Source: Glacieibacterium arshaanense (GTDB lineage: Bacteria > Pseudomonadota > Alphaproteobacteria > Sphingomonadales > Sphingomonadaceae). From it: a stretch of DNA of 64,000 nucleotides. The position numbers and the translations under genes were made by a program. Below are positions 24,728-33,181 of the stretch, in pieces. Location of the stretch: assembly GCF_004681125.1 (NCBI RefSeq), contig NZ_SIHO01000002.1, positions 124,001-188,000 on the forward strand, written 5' to 3'. How positions within the stretch are numbered: position 1 is the stretch's first letter; the number at the start of each line of letters is the position of its first letter. Below the pieces are notes generated by a model that had not been told where the DNA came from, made no database searches, and was given only the letters and a program-made list of their open reading frames with translations.

Positions 24728-25856
24728 ACTCAGCGCCTACATCCTGAAATCGGCTAATGCGCTGACCGCGGCGCAGTGGGACGCGTGCGCCGGCACCGGC
24801 AACCCGTTCCTGCTGCATAGCTTCTTCACCGCGGTCGAGGACTCGCGCAGCGCCTGCACCGACACCGGCTGGCAACCCGTCCACCTCGTCATCGACGGGC
24901 CCGATGGTGCGCCCGCCGCGATTATGCCGAACTATCTCAAAAGCCATAGCCAGGGCGAGTATGTCTTCGACCATGGCTGGGCCGATGCTTGGCACCGCGC
25001 CGGCGGCAACTACTACCCGAAGCTGCTCGACGCGGTGCCGTTCACCCCCGCGACTGGCCCGCGGCTGCTACTGCGCGACCCGGCGCTGGCCCCGGCGCTG
25101 CTCGCGGCGGCCGAGACACTGACGCGTGCCAACCAGCTGTCATCGGCACACGCCAATTTCATTTGCCCCGAACAGGTCGCCGATTTCGAAGCTGCCGACT
25201 GGCTGATCCGCACTGACCAGCAGTTCCACTGGTTCAACGACGGCTATGCCAGCTTCGACGACTTTCTCGCCGCACTGTCATCGCGCAAGCGCAAGACCAT
25301 CCGCCGCGAACGCAGCGAGGCCCTGGCAAACGGCATCACCGTCGAACACATCACCGGCGCCGACCTGACCGAGGCGCACTGGGACGCGTTCTGGGTGTTC
25401 TACCAGGACACCGGCGCGCGAAAGTGGGGCCGGCCGTATCTGACGCGCCAGTTCTTCTCGTTGCTCGGTGAACGCATGGCCGACCGCGTGCTGCTGATGC
25501 TGGCCAAGCACGAAGGCCGCTACATCGCCGGCGCACTCAACCTGATCGGCGATGATTGCCTGTACGGCCGCTACTGGGGCGCCACCGTCGAGGTGCCGTT
25601 CCTGCATTTCGAACTGTGCTACCACCAGGCCATCGACTGGGCGATCGCCCACGGCCTCGCCCGCGTCGAGGCCGGCGCACAGGGTGCCCACAAACTCGCC
25701 CGCGGCTACCGCCCGACCCCGACCTACTCCGCACACTACATCCCCGACCCCGGCTTCCGCGAGGCGGTGGCGCGCTACCTCGAAGCCGAACGCCGCGCGG
25801 TCGCGGCGGAGATCGAGGCGCTGGGAGAAATGGCACCGTTCAAACGGGGGGACTGA
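24717..25856 (+). CDS. FemAB-like / GNAT-fold N-acyltransferase (DUF482 family)
   Basis: A 379-residue protein starting MPAELSAYILKSANALT and overlapping the RidA stop by 11 bp. The longer open frame from 24660 lies inside RidA and adds no conserved sequence. The segments GNPFLLHSFFTAVEDS, LSSRKRKTIRRERSEA, FYQDTGARKWGRPYLTRQFF and YGRYWGATVEVPFLHFELCY identify the DUF482/peptidogalycan-like acyltransferase family, related to FemAB. The family is very widespread in alphaproteobacteria and its substrate is not established. It is the last gene of its operon. Confidence 0.88.
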   Translation: MPAELSAYILKSANALTAAQWDACAGTGNPFLLHSFFTAVEDSRSACTDTGWQPVHLVIDGPDGAPAAIMPNYLKSHSQGEYVFDHGWADAWHRAGGNYYPKLLDAVPFTPATGPRLLLRDPALAPALLAAAETLTRANQLSSAHANFICPEQVADFEAADWLIRTDQQFHWFNDGYASFDDFLAALSSRKRKTIRRERSEALANGITVEHITGADLTEAHWDAFWVFYQDTGARKWGRPYLTRQFFSLLGERMADRVLLMLAKHEGRYIAGALNLIGDDCLYGRYWGATVEVPFLHFELCYHQAIDWAIAHGLARVEAGAQGAHKLARGYRPTPTYSAHYIPDPGFREAVARYLEAERRAVAAEIEALGEMAPFKRGD

Positions 25857-25879
25857 CCTGCCCATCAACCGGGATTGGC

Positions 25880-25897
25880 GCCCGACAAAAGTCGGGC
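25880..25897 (+). terminator. Hairpin between FemAB-like gene and tRNA-Pro
   Basis: GCCCGAC (25880-25886), AAAA, GTCGGGC (25891-25897): a perfect 7-bp stem with a 4-nt loop, 24 bp after the stop. There is no T-tract, so termination is plausible but not certain. Confidence 0.5.
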
Positions 25898-25978
25898 TAT
25901 GATCGCTAAATGCGTTCTACCGCACCTCGACCACGACTCGCGCCACCAGAATAAGGCGGGCCGCGCTGTGCCCGCGCT

Positions 25979-26055
25979 CAGGGTGTAGCTCAGTCCGGTA
26001 GAGTCCCGCACTTGGAATGCGGTTGTCGCAGGTTCAAATCCTGTCACCCTGACCA
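25979..26055 (+). tRNA. tRNA-Pro (anticodon TGG), with A37
   Basis: A 77-nt tRNA with encoded CCA. The acceptor CAGGGTG pairs with CACCCTG, giving C1-G72 and A73, the proline identity pair and discriminator. The anticodon stem CCGCA/TGCGG closes the 7-nt loop CTTGGAA with TGG at 26013-26015. Position 37 is A, where proline tRNAs almost always have G. G10-U25 and G49-U65 are wobble pairs. The gene looks functional in outline but atypical. Confidence 0.88.
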
Positions 26056-26100
26056 CTTTATTTGGTCGCGGCACCCACGGGAAGCGGCGCGTTGTGGCAA

Positions 26101-26589
26101 TTAGTCCAACCCCCAAAATGCCGCCGCGTGGCGCACCTCGCCGGTCGTGACGGGTAGCGCGCCAGAAAGTGGCAGCACCATGAAATTCTCGCCAGCATAG
26201 CGCGAGCTAAAGCCGTCGGCGAGCGCGGCGCTGAACCCGAAGCGCGTGTAGTAATCAGGGTCACCGAGGACGAAGATCGCCGTCGCGCCGAATTCGGTCG
26301 CGGCGGCGATTGCGGCGCGCACTAGCGCCGCGCCGATACCGCGCCGCTCACACAAGGGGTGCACCGCCAGTGGCGCAAGTGCCAGCGCCATGAACGGCGC
26401 ACTCATTACCGAGAGCAGCACATGCCCCACGAGTTCGCCGTCTTCTTCGGCGACAATGGCGGCGCAAACGTTGCCCGCGGCGCGCAGCCGTTCGACGAGG
26501 ATGACTTCGCTGGTGTCGCCGAACGCAGCGGCAGTCATCGCGGCAATCGTGCGTATATCGCTTGGGGTTTCTGGGCGCAGCAGCAGCAT
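26101..26589 (-). CDS. GNAT family N-acetyltransferase
   Basis: A 162-residue acetyltransferase of the GNAT fold. The acetyl-CoA loop lies in LAPLAVHPLCERRGIGAALV (about residues 75-94; the Q/RxxGxG/A motif is ERRGIGAAL), followed by FVLGDPDYYTRFGFSAAL, typical of the YhbS-like group. The ATG at 26589 lies 2 bp after the stop of the SLOG-like membrane protein, so I reject a longer frame from 26637 that overlaps that gene. It is the third and last gene of the panC operon. The acetyl acceptor is unknown. Confidence 0.9.
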   Translation of the reverse strand: MLLLRPETPSDIRTIAAMTAAAFGDTSEVILVERLRAAGNVCAAIVAEEDGELVGHVLLSVMSAPFMALALAPLAVHPLCERRGIGAALVRAAIAAATEFGATAIFVLGDPDYYTRFGFSAALADGFSSRYAGENFMVLPLSGALPVTTGEVRHAAAFWGLD

Positions 26590-26591
26590 TG

Positions 26592-28409
26592 TCAAGCGGG
26601 GATGGCGAGTTTCTTGTCGCTGAAGCTGGTGCGCCATGCCCCCAAGTCGGCGAGCATCGTCACCGCCGCATCCTCGGTCGCCCGTGCGGCGCTGGGCAGT
26701 TCGATCGGGCGTTCGCGCAGGCGCAGCGTCGAGCGTTCGAGCGCGTCGGCCGTCTCGGCCGAACGCCGTGCGGCGCCCGCGAAGTCGCCCTGGCCGCGCA
26801 TGCCGAACACTGCCGACCCGAGCGTCGGCAGCACCGCGGTCAGCACGCCGAGCGGCACCTTGAACGGCAGCAGCCAGTGCGCGTGGGTGATGATCGCCAC
26901 CATGATCACCAGCCCGGCGATGACCGTGGCGATGAACAGCCGGTTGCCGATCTCGTGGAGGCGATGGTCAAGGTGGTGCATGCGGTGCGCGTTGACATGG
27001 TTGTACGAAATCTGCGGATCGACTTCCTCGGCAGCGATGTGTTCGGCGACGGTTTCGAGCGCCGCCTGGTCCTTGAGGCTCGGCGGCGCGCCCATCGCGC
27101 GCCACGCGGCGGAGGCATACCAGTCGGTCCAGCGCGCCCAGCCATTGGCGCTGGGGTGCACGGTCATCAGCGGCGTTGCGGCGCCAAGCAGTTTGAGACT
27201 GCGCATCGGTCGCAACTGTTCGGCCAGGAAGCGGTAGTCGAGCCAGCAGCGGTGCCATTCGCGGGCGTTGCCGACACGGGTATTGGCGACGACCGCGCCG
27301 ATCAGCAGCAGCTCGCCGCCGAGCAGCCAGACCTTGGCGGCGGGCAGCACCAGCCCGAGCACCGCCAGCGTCACCGCGATGGCGGCAGCGAAGAAGTTGA
27401 ACAGGCTGCCCGACCGGTAGGTCTGCGCGTAATAGTCGGCGAGCCGGTCGCTCCAGCTGAATGACCTTTCGAGGCTGTCGAGCGCGGTGCCGGTGTTGAT
27501 GCCGGCATTGGTCAATGCCTCGCGGTAGGGCAGCCAGTCGGCGCGCGTCGTCGCTTCATAGGGGGCGCTGATGAAGTTCGAGCGGTTCATCTTGCGGACG
27601 CCGGCGAGCGCCAGCAGCGCCGGATATTCGACGCGCAGCCGCCATTTGCGCTCGCGTTCGCCGAGGTAGAGTTCGATCGCCTTGAGCTCGGCGGGGTCGC
27701 TGGGCGGGGCGAGCAGGTTCGAGACGATGCGCGCGATCGCCAGTGGCTCCAAGGCGCGCTGCGGCACCGAATCGCGGTGCAGCATCGTCGGCGGCAGGCC
27801 GTCGAGCCCCGACCACAGCACCTGCGGCGGAATGTCGGGATCGGTCGGGATATGGATGACCGGTACGCCGCGTCGCACCGCATAGTCGATGACGTCGGCC
27901 GTGCCGCCGGGGCCGCGCGATGCCTTGCCGTCCCACACCGCGATCAGCACATCGACCTGTGCCACCGTCGCCTCGCCCGCCAGCGCATAGCCGGTGGCGC
28001 CGTCGCTGCGGCTGTTGGGCAAATGCCACCAGCTTTCGCACTGGTCGAAAAGTTCGTCGAAGCTGTCGCGCTCCGGGCCCGGCGCAAAGTCGTGGCCGTA
28101 TTCGGCATGCGCGAACGGCAGCACCGCGTGCAGCCGGTAGCCATGGTCTAGCGCAACGCGCGACGCGAGCTGGTCGGCACCCGCCGCAAGCTGCGACAGC
28201 ATGACGAGACGCGGTACGGTATCGTGAAACAGATTGGCGTGCTGGCGCCCGACATCGTGCGCGGCATCGGCGATTTCACGCAGCAGTTCGCCGATCAGGA
28301 TCTCCAGCGGCACCACCCCGGCTGGATCGAGCGCGCGGTGGCCAGTGATGCCGACCGCCAGCCCCAGCACCGGGCGCGGCGGCCCCCCTTGCCCCCCGGC
28401 GGCTGTCAC
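26592..28409 (-). CDS. SLOG-like N-terminal domain fused to four-TM SLATT-like region
   Basis: A 605-residue protein starting at GTG 28409, which overlaps the panC stop by 4 bp (GTGA); a longer frame to 28472 lies within panC. Residues 15-240 look like a SLOG/Rossmann nucleotide-binding domain: VGITGHRAL at 19-27, LSQLAAGADQLA near 71-82, and WDGKASRGPGGTADVIDYAV at 159-178 with the GGT turn. The C-terminal half has hydrophobic helices at about 336-356, 360-376, 491-508 and 519-536. The intervening WLDYRFLAEQLRPMRS resembles the W-YR-AE-LR pattern of SLATT/DUF4231 membrane domains. SLOG and SLATT are discussed in the literature as sensor and pore-type modules of nucleotide-signalled conflict systems. 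The function here is inference. Confidence 0.62.
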   Translation of the reverse strand: MTAAGGQGGPPRPVLGLAVGITGHRALDPAGVVPLEILIGELLREIADAAHDVGRQHANLFHDTVPRLVMLSQLAAGADQLASRVALDHGYRLHAVLPFAHAEYGHDFAPGPERDSFDELFDQCESWWHLPNSRSDGATGYALAGEATVAQVDVLIAVWDGKASRGPGGTADVIDYAVRRGVPVIHIPTDPDIPPQVLWSGLDGLPPTMLHRDSVPQRALEPLAIARIVSNLLAPPSDPAELKAIELYLGERERKWRLRVEYPALLALAGVRKMNRSNFISAPYEATTRADWLPYREALTNAGINTGTALDSLERSFSWSDRLADYYAQTYRSGSLFNFFAAAIAVTLAVLGLVLPAAKVWLLGGELLLIGAVVANTRVGNAREWHRCWLDYRFLAEQLRPMRSLKLLGAATPLMTVHPSANGWARWTDWYASAAWRAMGAPPSLKDQAALETVAEHIAAEEVDPQISYNHVNAHRMHHLDHRLHEIGNRLFIATVIAGLVIMVAIITHAHWLLPFKVPLGVLTAVLPTLGSAVFGMRGQGDFAGAARRSAETADALERSTLRLRERPIELPSAARATEDAAVTMLADLGAWRTSFSDKKLAIPA

Positions 28410-29275
28410 GCCGGTCGCACCACGGCAAAATTGTCGATCAGCCGCGTTGCACCGATGATTGCCGCCGCGCACAGTCGTGCCGGTGGCGCACCGGGGTCGA
28501 GCCGGTCGAGCGGCTCCAGGCTGGCGGCATCGACGAGCTCGACATAGTCAATCTTGCCGAAGCCGCCGGCGCTCAATGCGGCGCGGGCATCCACCAGCGT
28601 CGCCGCAACCGGCGCACCGGCGGTGATGGCAGCGACCGCGCGACCCAGTGCCTGCGGCAGCGCCAACGCGCGCTGGCGGTCTTCGGGGCTTAGGTAGAGG
28701 TTTCGCGATGACAGCGCGAGGCCGTCAGCATCGCGTACGATCGGCACGCCATCAACTTCGACGGGCAGATCGAGATCGGCGACGAGCCGCCGGATGATCG
28801 CCAGCTGCTGCCAGTCCTTTTCGCCGAACAGTGCCAGGTCGGGTTGCGCCTGCGTTAACAGCTTGGTGACGACGATGCCGACGCCGTCGAAATGCCCCGG
28901 CCGCACCGCGCCGCACAGCCCGTCGCCGAGCCGGTCGATCAGCACGCGCGTGCCGAAGCCCGGCGGGTACATGACCTCGACGGTGGGAGCATAGACGAGG
29001 TCGCAGCCGACGCTCGCCAGCTTGGCGACATCGCCGGCCTCGTCGCGCGGGTAGCGGTCGAGATCTTCGGCGGGACCGAACTGGCGCGGGTTGACGAAAA
29101 TCGAGGCGACGACGCGGTCGGCGCGTTCGCGCGCTGCCGTCACCAGCGCGAGATGGCCGGCGTGAAGCGCGCCCATCGTCGGCACCAGCGCGATGCGGCG
29201 GTGCGCACTACGCCAGCCGGCGACGCGCGCACGCAGCTCGCTGACCGAGCGGACTATGGGGAGGGATTGTGACAA
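28406..29275 (-). CDS. panC: Pantoate--beta-alanine ligase
   Basis: Pantothenate synthetase condenses pantoate and beta-alanine with ATP. Visible motifs are VPTMGALHAGHLALV (the HIGH-like site), VNPRQFGPAEDLDRYPRD, GEKDWQQLAIIRRLVADLDL and SSRNLYLS. I start it at TTG 29275, which has GCGGAG at good spacing and gives 289 residues, the family size, beginning with LSQSLPIVRSV. The open frame has ATGs up to 29368 but with no conserved sequence there. Its stop overlaps the GTG of the SLOG-like gene. panD, supplying beta-alanine, is elsewhere in the window (56142). Confidence 0.93.
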   Translation of the reverse strand: MSQSLPIVRSVSELRARVAGWRSAHRRIALVPTMGALHAGHLALVTAARERADRVVASIFVNPRQFGPAEDLDRYPRDEAGDVAKLASVGCDLVYAPTVEVMYPPGFGTRVLIDRLGDGLCGAVRPGHFDGVGIVVTKLLTQAQPDLALFGEKDWQQLAIIRRLVADLDLPVEVDGVPIVRDADGLALSSRNLYLSPEDRQRALALPQALGRAVAAITAGAPVAATLVDARAALSAGGFGKIDYVELVDAASLEPLDRLDPGAPPARLCAAAIIGATRLIDNFAVVRPA

Positions 29276-29395
29276 ATGTTTCTCCGCAACACCGGCTTTG
29301 GCGCACATGACGCGCCGCATCAATTGACTATTTGGCATCCGTGTCCGAAACACCGCGCGACTAATCAAGGCTTAAGTTCGGGGGGCGTACCCAAA

Positions 29396-30226
29396 ATGTC
29401 GGAAAATGCAGCAAGTGACGCACCGCCGGCCCGCGCACATCACATCGTGCTGGGCAATGAAAAAGGCGGCTCGGGCAAGTCGACGACGGCGATGCACATT
29501 GCCGTGGCGCTGACCTATGCCGGCTTCAAGGTGGGCGTCATCGACCTCGATGCCCGCCAGTCGACGGTGGCACGCTACCTCGAAAACCGCGCAGCTTTCG
29601 CCAAACGCCGCGATGTCACGCTGGTGGCGCCCGATGTCGCGGTCATCCCCGACCTCGATCCTGCCACCGACCCGGCGGCGCTGGCGGCGCAGCTGGCGGC
29701 GTGGGCCGGGTATGACTTCATCGTCATCGACACCCCGGGGCGCGATTCGGCGCTGGGGCGCGCAGCGCTTGCGGTAGCCGATACGGTGGTGACCCCAATG
29801 AACGATAGCTTCGTAGATTTCGACCTGATCGGCCAGGTCGACATGGATAGCTACAAGGTCAAGAAGCCGAGCTTCTACGCCGAGATGATCTGGGATGCCC
29901 GCAAGGCCCGCGCCCGCACCGATGGCGGCACCGTCGATTGGGTGGTCCTGCGCAACCGCTTGTCGACGCTTGACGCGCGCAACACGCGGCGCGTCGGCGG
30001 AGCGCTCGAGGAACTGGCCAAGCGCGTCGGTTTCCGCGTCGTGCCGGGCCTGTCCGAACGAGTCATCTTCCGCGAACTTTTCCCGCGCGGGCTTACGCTT
30101 CTCGACATGGCGGTGCTCGAGGATTTCTCGTTAAGCCATGTCGCGGCGCGTGCCGAATTGCGCGCGCTGGTCACCGCACTGGCGCTGCCGCGCTGGGATG
30201 CGCACGCCGCCCCGCAAGCCGCCTGA
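29396..30226 (+). CDS. mipZ: Division plane positioning ATPase
   Basis: A ParA/MinD-superfamily ATPase of 276 residues that forms a polar gradient and keeps FtsZ at midcell in alphaproteobacteria. HIVLGNEKGGSGKSTTAMH carries the deviant Walker A (residues about 17-35), VGVIDLDARQSTVARYLENR is typical of MipZ, and FIVIDTPGRDSALGR is the Walker B/switch II region. NDSFVDFDLIGQVD is also diagnostic. I chose ATG 29396; the open frame begins at 29276 with unrelated residues. It is divergent from panC and followed by a J-protein gene after 3 bp. Confidence 0.95.
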   Translation: MSENAASDAPPARAHHIVLGNEKGGSGKSTTAMHIAVALTYAGFKVGVIDLDARQSTVARYLENRAAFAKRRDVTLVAPDVAVIPDLDPATDPAALAAQLAAWAGYDFIVIDTPGRDSALGRAALAVADTVVTPMNDSFVDFDLIGQVDMDSYKVKKPSFYAEMIWDARKARARTDGGTVDWVVLRNRLSTLDARNTRRVGGALEELAKRVGFRVVPGLSERVIFRELFPRGLTLLDMAVLEDFSLSHVAARAELRALVTALALPRWDAHAAPQAA

Positions 30227-30229
30227 GCC

Positions 30230-30643
30230 ATGCTCATCGCGCTGCTGCTCGCGCTCGGCCTGGCGTGGTGGATGCACCAGCGCGGCGAGCTGCTGCCCAA
30301 TCTGCAACGTGTGCTCATCGGCGGCGGGCTGGCGCTGCTGGCGCTGCGCATGCTCGAAACCGGGCGCATCGGCTTTGCGGTGCTCGTCGGCGCTGGTGCG
30401 GCGTTGTGGTGGTTCGGCCAGCCGAGGCTGGCGACGCAACGCGATGGCGCGCGCCGCGCTGCCGATCTCGCCGCGGCACGCGCGCTGCTCGGCGTCGGCC
30501 CCGACGCCAATGCCGCGACGATTCGCACCGCGTGGCGGCTGCAGATTGCCAGCGCGCATCCCGATGCCGGCGGTGATGTCGAGCTGGCGACAAAACTGAC
30601 CGCAGCGCGCGACCTGTTGCTCGGTCAGCTTGCGAACGACTGA
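30230..30643 (+). CDS. Membrane-anchored J-domain protein
   Basis: A 137-residue protein with two hydrophobic segments (about 1-15 and 27-60), then a C-terminal J domain: AARALLGVGPDANAATIRTA followed by WRLQIASAHPDAGGD with the essential HPD near residue 113. It should recruit and stimulate an Hsp70 at the membrane. It stands 3 bp after mipZ, a common pairing in related genomes as far as I recall. The helix between the anchor and the J domain is rich in Ala and Arg. Confidence 0.85.
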   Translation: MLIALLLALGLAWWMHQRGELLPNLQRVLIGGGLALLALRMLETGRIGFAVLVGAGAALWWFGQPRLATQRDGARRAADLAAARALLGVGPDANAATIRTAWRLQIASAHPDAGGDVELATKLTAARDLLLGQLAND

Positions 30644-30688
30644 CGCTTTGCTTTAGGGGAGGCCCAGCTTTCCCCCCGGAGCCCGATC

Positions 30689-32068
30689 ATGACGCACAAT
30701 TTCGACCCCACCACGCTGCGCGAATATGACATTCGCGGCATCATCGGCAAAACGCTGGGGGAAGCCGACGCCGCCGCCATCGGCCGCAGCTTCGGCACCC
30801 GTGTCCGCCGCAACGGTGGCAAGCGCGTCGCGGTGGGCTTTGATGGCCGGCTGTCGTCGCCGGGTCTCGAAGCCGCGCTGGTCGAAGGGCTCAATGCGGT
30901 GGGAATCGATGCGGTGCGCGTCGGCGTCGGGCCGACGCCGATGCTGTACTACGCGGTCTATGAACTGGGCTGCGACGGCGGCGTGATGATCACCGGCTCG
31001 CACAATCCGCCCGACTATAACGGCTTCAAGATGATGCTCGGCCACAAACCGTTCTTCGGCGCCGACATCCGCGACCTTGGCGTGCTGGCAGCCAGCGGCG
31101 ACTGGGAAACCGGCGCCGGCGGCAGCGCGCATGTCGACATCATGGACCGCTATGTCGACCGGCTGGTGCAGGGCTATGACGCCAAGCCGTTCAACATCGC
31201 CTGGGACTGCGGCAACGGCGTCGCCGGGCCGGTGATCGAGCGGCTCGTAAAGCGGCTGCCCGGCAAGCACATAACGATGTTCACCGATGTCGATGGCAAC
31301 TTCCCCAACCATCATCCCGATCCGACCGATGAAGCCAATCTTGAAGACCTCAAGCGCGTTGTTGCCGAAAACGGCCTCGACTTCGGGCTGGCGTTCGACG
31401 GCGACGGTGACCGCCTCGGCGCGATCGATTCGCAGGGCCGCGTTGTCTGGGGCGACCAGCTGCTCGGTATCCTGGCCGAACCGGTATTGAAAGAGCTGCC
31501 CGGCGCGACGATCATTGGTGACGTCAAGGCGAGCCGCGCGCTGTTCGACCGCATCGCCGAACTCGGCGGCACGCCGCTGATGTGGAAGACCGGTCACAGC
31601 CACATCAAGGCCAAGATGCAGGAAATCGGCGCACCGCTGGCCGGCGAAATGAGCGGCCACATCTTTTTCAAGCACGACTATTACGGCTTCGATGACGGCA
31701 TCTATGCAGCTGTCCGCCTGATCCGCGCGGTCAGTGCGCTCGGCGGCTCACTGACGGCGCTCAAGGACGCGATGCCGGTGATGATCAACACGCCCGAACT
31801 GCGCTTTCCGTGCTCGGAAGAGCGCAAGTTCATCGTCATCGATGAAGTGCTGGCACGGCTTGCCGCGAGCGGTGCCACCGTCGACCGCACCGACGGCGCT
31901 CGCGTCACCACCGCCGATGGCTGGTGGCTGCTGCGCGCATCGAACACGCAGGACGTACTGGTGGCGCGCGCCGAAGCCGGCAATGAAGCCGCCCTCGGGC
32001 GGCTGATGGCGCAGATCAATGAGGCGCTCGCGGCATCGGGTGTTGCGGCGGTCAACGCCGGACACTAA
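30689..32068 (+). CDS. Phosphomannomutase/phosphoglucomutase
   Basis: A 459-residue alpha-D-phosphohexomutase (PMM/PGM type) that interconverts hexose 1- and 6-phosphates for polysaccharide and nucleotide-sugar synthesis. It starts [20 protein letters not shown], carries the phosphoserine loop [14 protein letters not shown] near 107-120, the metal loop [12 protein letters not shown] near 240-252, the sugar loop [19 protein letters not shown], and a C-terminal domain with [17 protein letters not shown]. Length and motifs match the AlgC/ManB group. It is followed by the phasin gene but is separated from it by a regulatory region. Confidence 0.95.
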   Translation: MTHNFDPTTLREYDIRGIIGKTLGEADAAAIGRSFGTRVRRNGGKRVAVGFDGRLSSPGLEAALVEGLNAVGIDAVRVGVGPTPMLYYAVYELGCDGGVMITGSHNPPDYNGFKMMLGHKPFFGADIRDLGVLAASGDWETGAGGSAHVDIMDRYVDRLVQGYDAKPFNIAWDCGNGVAGPVIERLVKRLPGKHITMFTDVDGNFPNHHPDPTDEANLEDLKRVVAENGLDFGLAFDGDGDRLGAIDSQGRVVWGDQLLGILAEPVLKELPGATIIGDVKASRALFDRIAELGGTPLMWKTGHSHIKAKMQEIGAPLAGEMSGHIFFKHDYYGFDDGIYAAVRLIRAVSALGGSLTALKDAMPVMINTPELRFPCSEERKFIVIDEVLARLAASGATVDRTDGARVTTADGWWLLRASNTQDVLVARAEAGNEAALGRLMAQINEALAASGVAAVNAGH

Positions 32069-32085
32069 GGGTCGCGCAGCTATTT

Positions 32086-32149
32086 TGCTGCACTGCAACA
32101 TTTCCATCTTGAAACCGTCATGCAGTGCGATTATGTTGCACTGCAGCAA
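32086..32149. promoter_or_regulatory. Two PhaR-like sites upstream of the phasin gene
   Basis: CTGC-act-GCAA (32088-32098) and TTGC-act-GCAG (32136-32146) are near-matches to the CTGC-N3-GCAG type site reported for PhaR, the repressor of PHB granule genes. A related GCAGTGC lies between them. They sit 20-85 bp before the phasin start. Both share the core TGCACTGCA. Confidence 0.65.
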
Positions 32150-32169
32150 GACCTGTGGGTCGCTGGAAT

Positions 32170-33021
32170 ATGGAGATGAAAATGGACGATTCGATGAAGC
32201 CGACCGAAACTGCAACCGTCGTGACCCCGGTCGTGCCGGCGCCTGCCGCTGTCGTTGCCGCGCCCGTAGCTGCTAAGCCGGTCGTGACGATCAAGACGAT
32301 TGCTGCCGCACCAGCCGCCAAGAAGCCGGCTGCCAAGAAGGCCCCCGCCAAGGTTGCCGCGAAGGTCGCCGCCAAGCCGGTCGCCAAGCCCGCCGCCAAA
32401 AAGGTTGCCGCCAAGAAGGTCGCTGCCAAGAAGATTGTTGCGTCCAAGCCTGCCGCTGCCAAGACCGCTGTCACTTCGACGCCGGTTTTCGCCAACCTGA
32501 TCAACCGCGTTAAGAAGGAAACCACGATGGCCACCACCAAGATCGAAACCACCGCTGAAACCGTCAAGGCGAAGTTCGCCGAAGGCGTCGAAACGATGAC
32601 CGCGCAGTCGAAGGCCGCTTTCGAGCAGGCATCGACCAAGGCACGCGAAGCGCTCGACAAGGGCGTCAAGGGCCTCGAAGAATACAACAGCATGAACCGC
32701 GACAACGTCGAAGCGATCATGGCTTCGGGCCGCATCGCCGCCAAGGGCTTCGAAACCATCGGCAAGCACATCGCCGAAGTGTCGAAGAAGAACTGGGAAG
32801 CCAACGTCTCGGCATTCAAGTCGCTCAGCGGCCTGAAGAGCCCGACCGAAGTGTTCAAGTTCCAGAGCGATTTCGCCAAGTCGCAGTTCGACGTCGCTGT
32901 TGCTGACTTCTCGAAGCTGACCGAAACCGTCGTCAAGCTCGCCGGTGAAGTCGCCGAGCCGATCCAGAACCGCGTTGCGCTGACCGTCGACAAGGTGGCC
33001 AAGAGCGTCGCTGCCAAGTAA
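32170..33021 (+). CDS. Phasin family protein with Lys/Ala/Pro-rich N-terminal half
   Basis: A 283-residue protein from ATG 32170. Residues about 130-270 are a phasin domain (VKAKFAEGVETMTAQSKAAF, YNSMNRDNVEAIMASGRIAA, GLKSPTEVFKFQSDFAKSQF), the coat of polyhydroxyalkanoate granules. Residues 1-115 are low-complexity, first Pro/Val/Ala and then many AAKK-type repeats (KPAAKKAPAKVAAKVAAKP), resembling histone H1-like or PhaM-like basic tails that bind DNA. A basic tail on a phasin would let granules contact the nucleoid, as PhaM does in Ralstonia; that is inference. PhaR-like sites precede it and a strong hairpin follows. Confidence 0.86.
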   Translation: MEMKMDDSMKPTETATVVTPVVPAPAAVVAAPVAAKPVVTIKTIAAAPAAKKPAAKKAPAKVAAKVAAKPVAKPAAKKVAAKKVAAKKIVASKPAAAKTAVTSTPVFANLINRVKKETTMATTKIETTAETVKAKFAEGVETMTAQSKAAFEQASTKAREALDKGVKGLEEYNSMNRDNVEAIMASGRIAAKGFETIGKHIAEVSKKNWEANVSAFKSLSGLKSPTEVFKFQSDFAKSQFDVAVADFSKLTETVVKLAGEVAEPIQNRVALTVDKVAKSVAAK

Positions 33022-33045
33022 GCTGGCAACGCACTGAACGCATGA

Positions 33046-33075
33046 GCGGGCGGGGGGCAACCTCCGCCCGCTTTC
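33046..33075 (+). terminator. Hairpin terminator after the phasin gene
   Basis: GCGGGCGG (33046-33053) pairs with CCGCCCGC (33064-33071), followed by TTTC. The 8-bp stem lies 25 bp after the stop. Confidence 0.75.
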
Positions 33076-33181
33076 GTGTGTACCGCACCGGCGCTGGCGC
33101 GCATCGCCGCAGCCACTTGTCGTTTTACCCCGTCGCGCCGTATATTGGCGGACAACTCCACATCGCGAGATTTCCGTCTGC

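Noticed and set aside
25979-26055. Reading the tRNA at 25979 as tRNA-Ser(GGA)
   Set aside because: A serine tRNA needs a long variable arm. The 5-bp anticodon stem places TGG, not GGA, at 34-36, and C1-G72/A73 fit proline.
32300-32500. Short tandem-like repeats in the phasin N-terminus as a CRISPR or mobile repeat
   Set aside because: They are AAKK codon repeats inside a coding frame, without constant spacers.
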